NCBI RefSeq assembly: GCF_052324685.1
Contig: NC_135221.1
Coordinates: 6,723,875-6,787,874 of the forward strand
Reading direction: 5' to 3'
From: Brachyhypopomus gauderio
Taxonomy: Eukaryota > Chordata > Actinopteri > Gymnotiformes > Hypopomidae
Length of the DNA stretch: 64,000 bases
Under the pieces are notes generated by a model. That model did no database searches. It was not told the DNA's origin and worked only from the letters and a program-made list of their open reading frames with translations. Position 1 is the stretch's first letter. Each line of letters starts with the position of its first letter. Both the position numbers and the translations under genes were made by a program. Below are positions 60,175 to 64,000 of the stretch, one piece after another.

Positions 60175-62015
60175 TTTATTGTCAAATAACTGAAAACTGC
60201 TTTAAATAAATAAAACTTGCTAAAAACAAATGGATACTTTGTAAATAAAACGATAAACTGTGCAACACAACTATCATTTGTGGAAGTGTCAAATTAACAA
60301 TGAACCGTCACAGTGGACTTTTAATAGGTATCAACATTTGAAAATGTTCATATGGGAAACAACTAACAAAGTATACTTTAAATGTTTTGCTGATAAAAGT
60401 AATAAAACCATAAACCAAAAACCACAACCAAAAAAGAGCATTTGGTAAACTTTAAACATTGGTGAACCGTAACATCACATTTCCATGGTGTTGACATTCA
60501 AGCTTTTTAATATTCGTTAAATATATTACCACTAATATACTCATTGCAACTGCAGAGGGAATCATTTGATAAACTCCTTAGAAAAAGTCTGGCAACCAAA
60601 CAAACGAGTAGTAATACTACATAATAAAAAAATAAAATGAGTATCTGTGAGATAATATGCCAAAAGCAATATCCAATAAATGTCAGAGAAGTCTTTTGAA
60701 CAAAAGCCATTATTGCATTCTAGCACAACCACAATAAAGGCTACTGTTAATGTAAACAAAACTTGTTTTCGCTGCTTAGCTCTCGTAATTTGCATGTTTG
60801 GTTACTTGTGCAGTGATCAGCTATGAAAGCAATGTAATTAACATAGCAGTGGGACAATCAGCAACTTCAGATGCAGCGAAGCTAGTGTTGCATAGCTAAG
60901 ATGTAGGCCTGTACAAAGAGAACCTCTGCTTTTGTGCAAGTGCTCCATAGTAATGTTACGTCTTTCATTTTACTGGATTATTAAGGGCAAGCTGTCTACT
61001 TTACTTTAAGTATCAACACTTTGCATAATACATCGTGTGGCGTCTTTGAAAGTAGTCTCAGAACAAACAAAATATTTACATACGTAGTGGAAAGCTGAAT
61101 TTTAACAAATCCCATATAAGACAATCTTATGTATGGTTATAATAGACTTCATGTCCATTTAGGGAGCTTCATATTACTGGACTGTATTGATCAACCTGAG
61201 TAGCTTGTCATTGATTTAAACACTTGGAAGCACATGACTGAATTCTTCACTGGAAAAAATACAAATATCCATGACAAATCAGAAGTGATTCTCCTTGGAC
61301 CTTTTGCATAACCTTTTCAAACAGAAAACAAAAACAGAGCTACATTTACATTCCTGCACAAAGATCAGACATCATGGATTCCCCAAATAATATCTGCATT
61401 CTTTTATCACAGCTTGGTATTGTACAGGTTGGACACAAAATGGTTAGGTCAGACAAAAATCTGGGCTATGGTCCCCAAACTGTTCAAAATTCTGAGACAA
61501 GCCACTGCGAATGTTGAAGGAAATTAATCTAAACATTTCTTTTCCTTATCATTATACATATTTAATTTCCCTTCATGTTTGATCAATTAAAGCATTTATT
61601 ATTAATTACAAAAAAAAACCCCCACTAAGAGCAAATCTATTTCCCCACAGGCAGTGTTTGATTTACATCTGTGGAACGTTTTCCAAGTTAAACTAAAGTA
61701 CTATTGCTCGTAGATGGCCTTTCATTCTGAACTGTGAACTGTAGGAGACAGTAGGTCACTTGAACATCTGTGGGGTATTTACAATGCAATTGTCACTGTA
61801 TTTGAAACAAAAGGACCGTTACAGTAATGCAGTCTGTAGAGGCAACATAAGCATGTGTGTTTTGTCATTGCAATATGCATTAGGCAGGAACAAATGTTGC
61901 AGGAATAAACTTCTGAGGGCCTCTGGACGTCCAGAGAGGTGCATGCAGAGCTTAGCTGTGTCTCGGTGATCAGGGCAGTAGTGTGGCGACACCTAGTGGT
62001 CACGAGCAGGTAGCG
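60175..62015 (-). other. RAB11FIP5 3' UTR
   Basis: AT-rich DNA downstream of the stop codon, with a good minus-strand AATAAAG signal at 60180-60175, implying a 3' UTR of about 1.85 kb. A one-mismatch CTCF-like site (GACACCTAGTGG) lies at about 61987-61998. Confidence 0.55.
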
Positions 62016-63080
62016 TCACTTGGGCCGGGCACGCACCTGCAGCAGGGTGGGCGTCTGCTCCATGATACGCACGAGCAGCTTGTCGATGTAGTCCTCCAGG
62101 TCGCGCACCTGCACCTTCAGCTTCCTCAGCTCGGCCTCGCGCCTCTCCAGCAGCGTGGCCTGCAGCTCGGACTCGCCGCGCTGACGCTCCACCTCCAGCT
62201 CCTGCTGCAGGAGCAGTGCGATCAGCTCCATGTTGGTCAGTGTCTGGTAGTGGGCCCGCGCCTCCGTCATCCACACCTGCCCCCGCACACACAGATATAT
62301 AATCTATTGATCGTTTGCATTGAGCTGAGAGGTAGTAATTCTTAAGCCTGCACAGACTCAAGCCCCGCCCTCTTTCCTTTGGCAGCTACTTAATCTTTGG
62401 CCATTTATCGATCTGCAAGAATCTGGAATTTGGTTAACCTATACTTCCTTTCTAAGTTTCTAAGTATGTTCTGGAAATCATTCATTCTGTGCATTTGCAT
62501 TTTCGTCAATTGCATTTTGATAATTTTCCTTAGCTGCTAATCACTTCTTTCAACATTTCCCTAAGGGAAGATTGAGTTCAATTCAGTTGTTAGCTAGCCC
62601 AATGTGCTAGCATTAGCCCATTTATTGTTATATTTGTTTATCATTTTACTGCCATTTTCTTTTATAACACCATTTTCTTTACTCCCAGTATAGCCTCTCA
62701 GAAAGTCTCTGTGCTGGTGCACTGTGTGCCTCTTTCAGTCTGAAATGAATCTGCTCATATTGGATATCTGCAGGTACAAATTAGAACTTAAATTTAGCTT
62801 TGCCTAAAATACACTACATTTTAGATTCGTCCAGGATGATGTTTGAAAATGAATTTCCATTCATTCATGTAGTCACAGGGTCACAGCTGATCCCTGGAGC
62901 AAGTGGGGTTTTGTGAACTCTGACGGGGGAACCAGTACCTGGGTTTTCTCTGGATCAGCCACAGTATGCTGTGTGGAGCGTCCTGGGTGGATGGAGGATC
63001 GGAGTTTCTCCAGGACCGAGCGGCCCTCAGATTTCTTTTCCCCCTGCGCTGCTGGGATCAGGGGCTTCACTGGGTGAGGG
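62016..63080 (-). CDS. rab11fip5: Rab11 family-interacting protein 5, C-terminal exons
   Basis: Class I Rab11-FIPs link active Rab11 to recycling vesicles. Two coding exons are visible, 63080-62939 and 62276-62016 (TGA); the gene continues upstream beyond the window. The first encodes a basic Ser-rich segment with SVLEKLRSSIHPGR. The second encodes the Rab11-binding coiled coil: LTNMELIALLLQ and, at the end, VRDLEDYIDKLLVRIMEQTP, the conserved FIP Rab-binding core. The coil between these marks is about three heptads longer than in the FIP2-type pattern I know. The FIP5 assignment rests on adjacency to SFXN5, as on human 2p13; FIP1 or FIP2 are less likely. The exon at 63080 begins in phase 2. 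Confidence 0.8.
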
Positions 63081-64000
63081 CTGCACAGACCGCACCAACG
63101 CACAAACGTCAAAAACTTCAAATAGCAGAACCTTCAGTCCATCGTGAGAAACACTAGGGTTTTAGTGCAATGTTAAGCAAGCAATACTAAATGTGAGTAG
63201 GCACAGGGTTCATAATTTCCTTTCGATTACATTACAGCAACATTAAAATGCCAATACAAAAAAGGCTTTTTTGATGATGTGAGTTTCATGAATGTCTGGT
63301 CACATCATCTGATAACAGAAAAGCACAAAACACTATCTCATCATTTTGCATTGCTGGCATCTGCAATACTGATGACAGAAAATGCAAATACACAAATACT
63401 ATGGAAATCACAAATATGCCAACTTACAAATCAATTAATTAACTGATACACTCCTGTTAAGTGTTCTGGGGTGGATTTAATTAACAGGGTAGATAGTGGC
63501 AGGCCATGTCACATTCCGGGTCCATGGGTGTATTAGGCATAGTGCAATCCAAATATGTACTAATATAACGTATATGATGCTTTAAAATATCTATATGGTA
63601 CTTGTTTTTGTCACCCAGCTCTACCTGACCTACTTTAAGTGGACACAAATACACTAAATCGCAGTTAGAAAGCTGTTAGAATGTCAGTTTTACGACACCT
63701 TTACAACATCACTCTAAATGTCACATATTCTAAAGAGCCTACTGGATCAAACCAGACGGTCCTATTTCAAGGGGTACAACATGCAGCTAAGGAGATGCGT
63801 GAGAAGCAGAAAACAAAAATAGTAAAAAAAAAATAAAAAATGATGAAGCATAAGAAAGAAAATCGGCGACAGAAAGAGAAGTGACACACGAGTACAGCTG
63901 AACCCAGCACTGGAACAGGAGATGGACCAGGGAGCACCAGGATGCAATAGACCAAATATAAGAGCCCAGATTGGATTGTGATGGTAATGAAGCAGAACAG
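63081..64000 (-). other. RAB11FIP5 intron
   Basis: Intronic DNA upstream of the penultimate exon, with an A-rich patch near 63823-63840. No other exon was recognised up to the window end. Confidence 0.6.

Noticed and set aside
1-64000. CRISPR arrays, bacterial genes, retroviral or Polinton-like elements, tRNA or rRNA genes
   Set aside because: None were seen. The tandem repeats are satellites without spacers, and the mobile DNA present is hAT/MITE and LINE fragments only.

Overview
This is a 64-kb stretch of vertebrate nuclear DNA, almost certainly from a ray-finned (teleost-type) fish. Genes are split into many small GT-AG exons. Exons are GC-richer than the AT-rich introns, CA/CT microsatellites are frequent, and fish-type transposon remnants are present (a hAT MITE, palindromic MITEs, 5'-truncated LINE tails). 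The species cannot be named from the sequence alone. There are no prokaryotic, CRISPR or retroviral features that I can support.

Layout from left to right. 120-4174 (+): 3' half of GANAB (glucosidase II alpha). 5798-11905 (+): PRPF39, with a complete 887-bp hAT-type MITE in its last intron. 16147-13546 (-): UBXN1, tail-to-tail with PRPF39. 19489-26522 (+): EHD1, with a 22-copy minisatellite starting six bases inside intron 2. 31177-29922 (-): an LC3C-like ATG8 gene whose protein ends exactly at the conjugation glycine. 33107-39742 (+): a Dapper (Dact) family gene, with a candidate small two-exon gene on the opposite strand inside its first intron (34844-34336). 43378-41128 (-): TTC9C. 46370-47704 (+): TMEM179B. 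58986-49796 (-): SFXN5, with several transposon relics in its introns. 63080-62016 (-): the last two coding exons of RAB11FIP5, whose 5' part lies outside the window.

GANAB, UBXN1, EHD1, TTC9C and TMEM179B are neighbours on human 11q12-q13. SFXN5 and RAB11FIP5 are neighbours on human 2p13. The window therefore contains a junction between two ancestral blocks, between about 48.6 and 49.8 kb. PRPF39 (human 14q) and the LC3C-like gene (human 1q) are extra members of the first block and may be retained ohnologs.

The genes are not an operon-like system. They cover ER glycoprotein quality control (GANAB), splicing (PRPF39), p97/ubiquitin (UBXN1), endosomal recycling (EHD1, RAB11FIP5), autophagy (LC3C-like), Wnt/TGF-beta signalling (Dact) and mitochondrial transport (SFXN5). 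The observations most worth following are: the antisense small gene inside the Dact intron; the Dact protein lacking an evident leucine zipper and PDZ ligand; the pre-exposed glycine of the LC3C-like protein; (GT)n tracts that replace the polypyrimidine tract in front of in-frame exons of GANAB and PRPF39; and the higher-order minisatellite touching an EHD1 splice donor. Exon limits were read by eye from splice sites, reading frame and family similarity. No alignment program or database was used.
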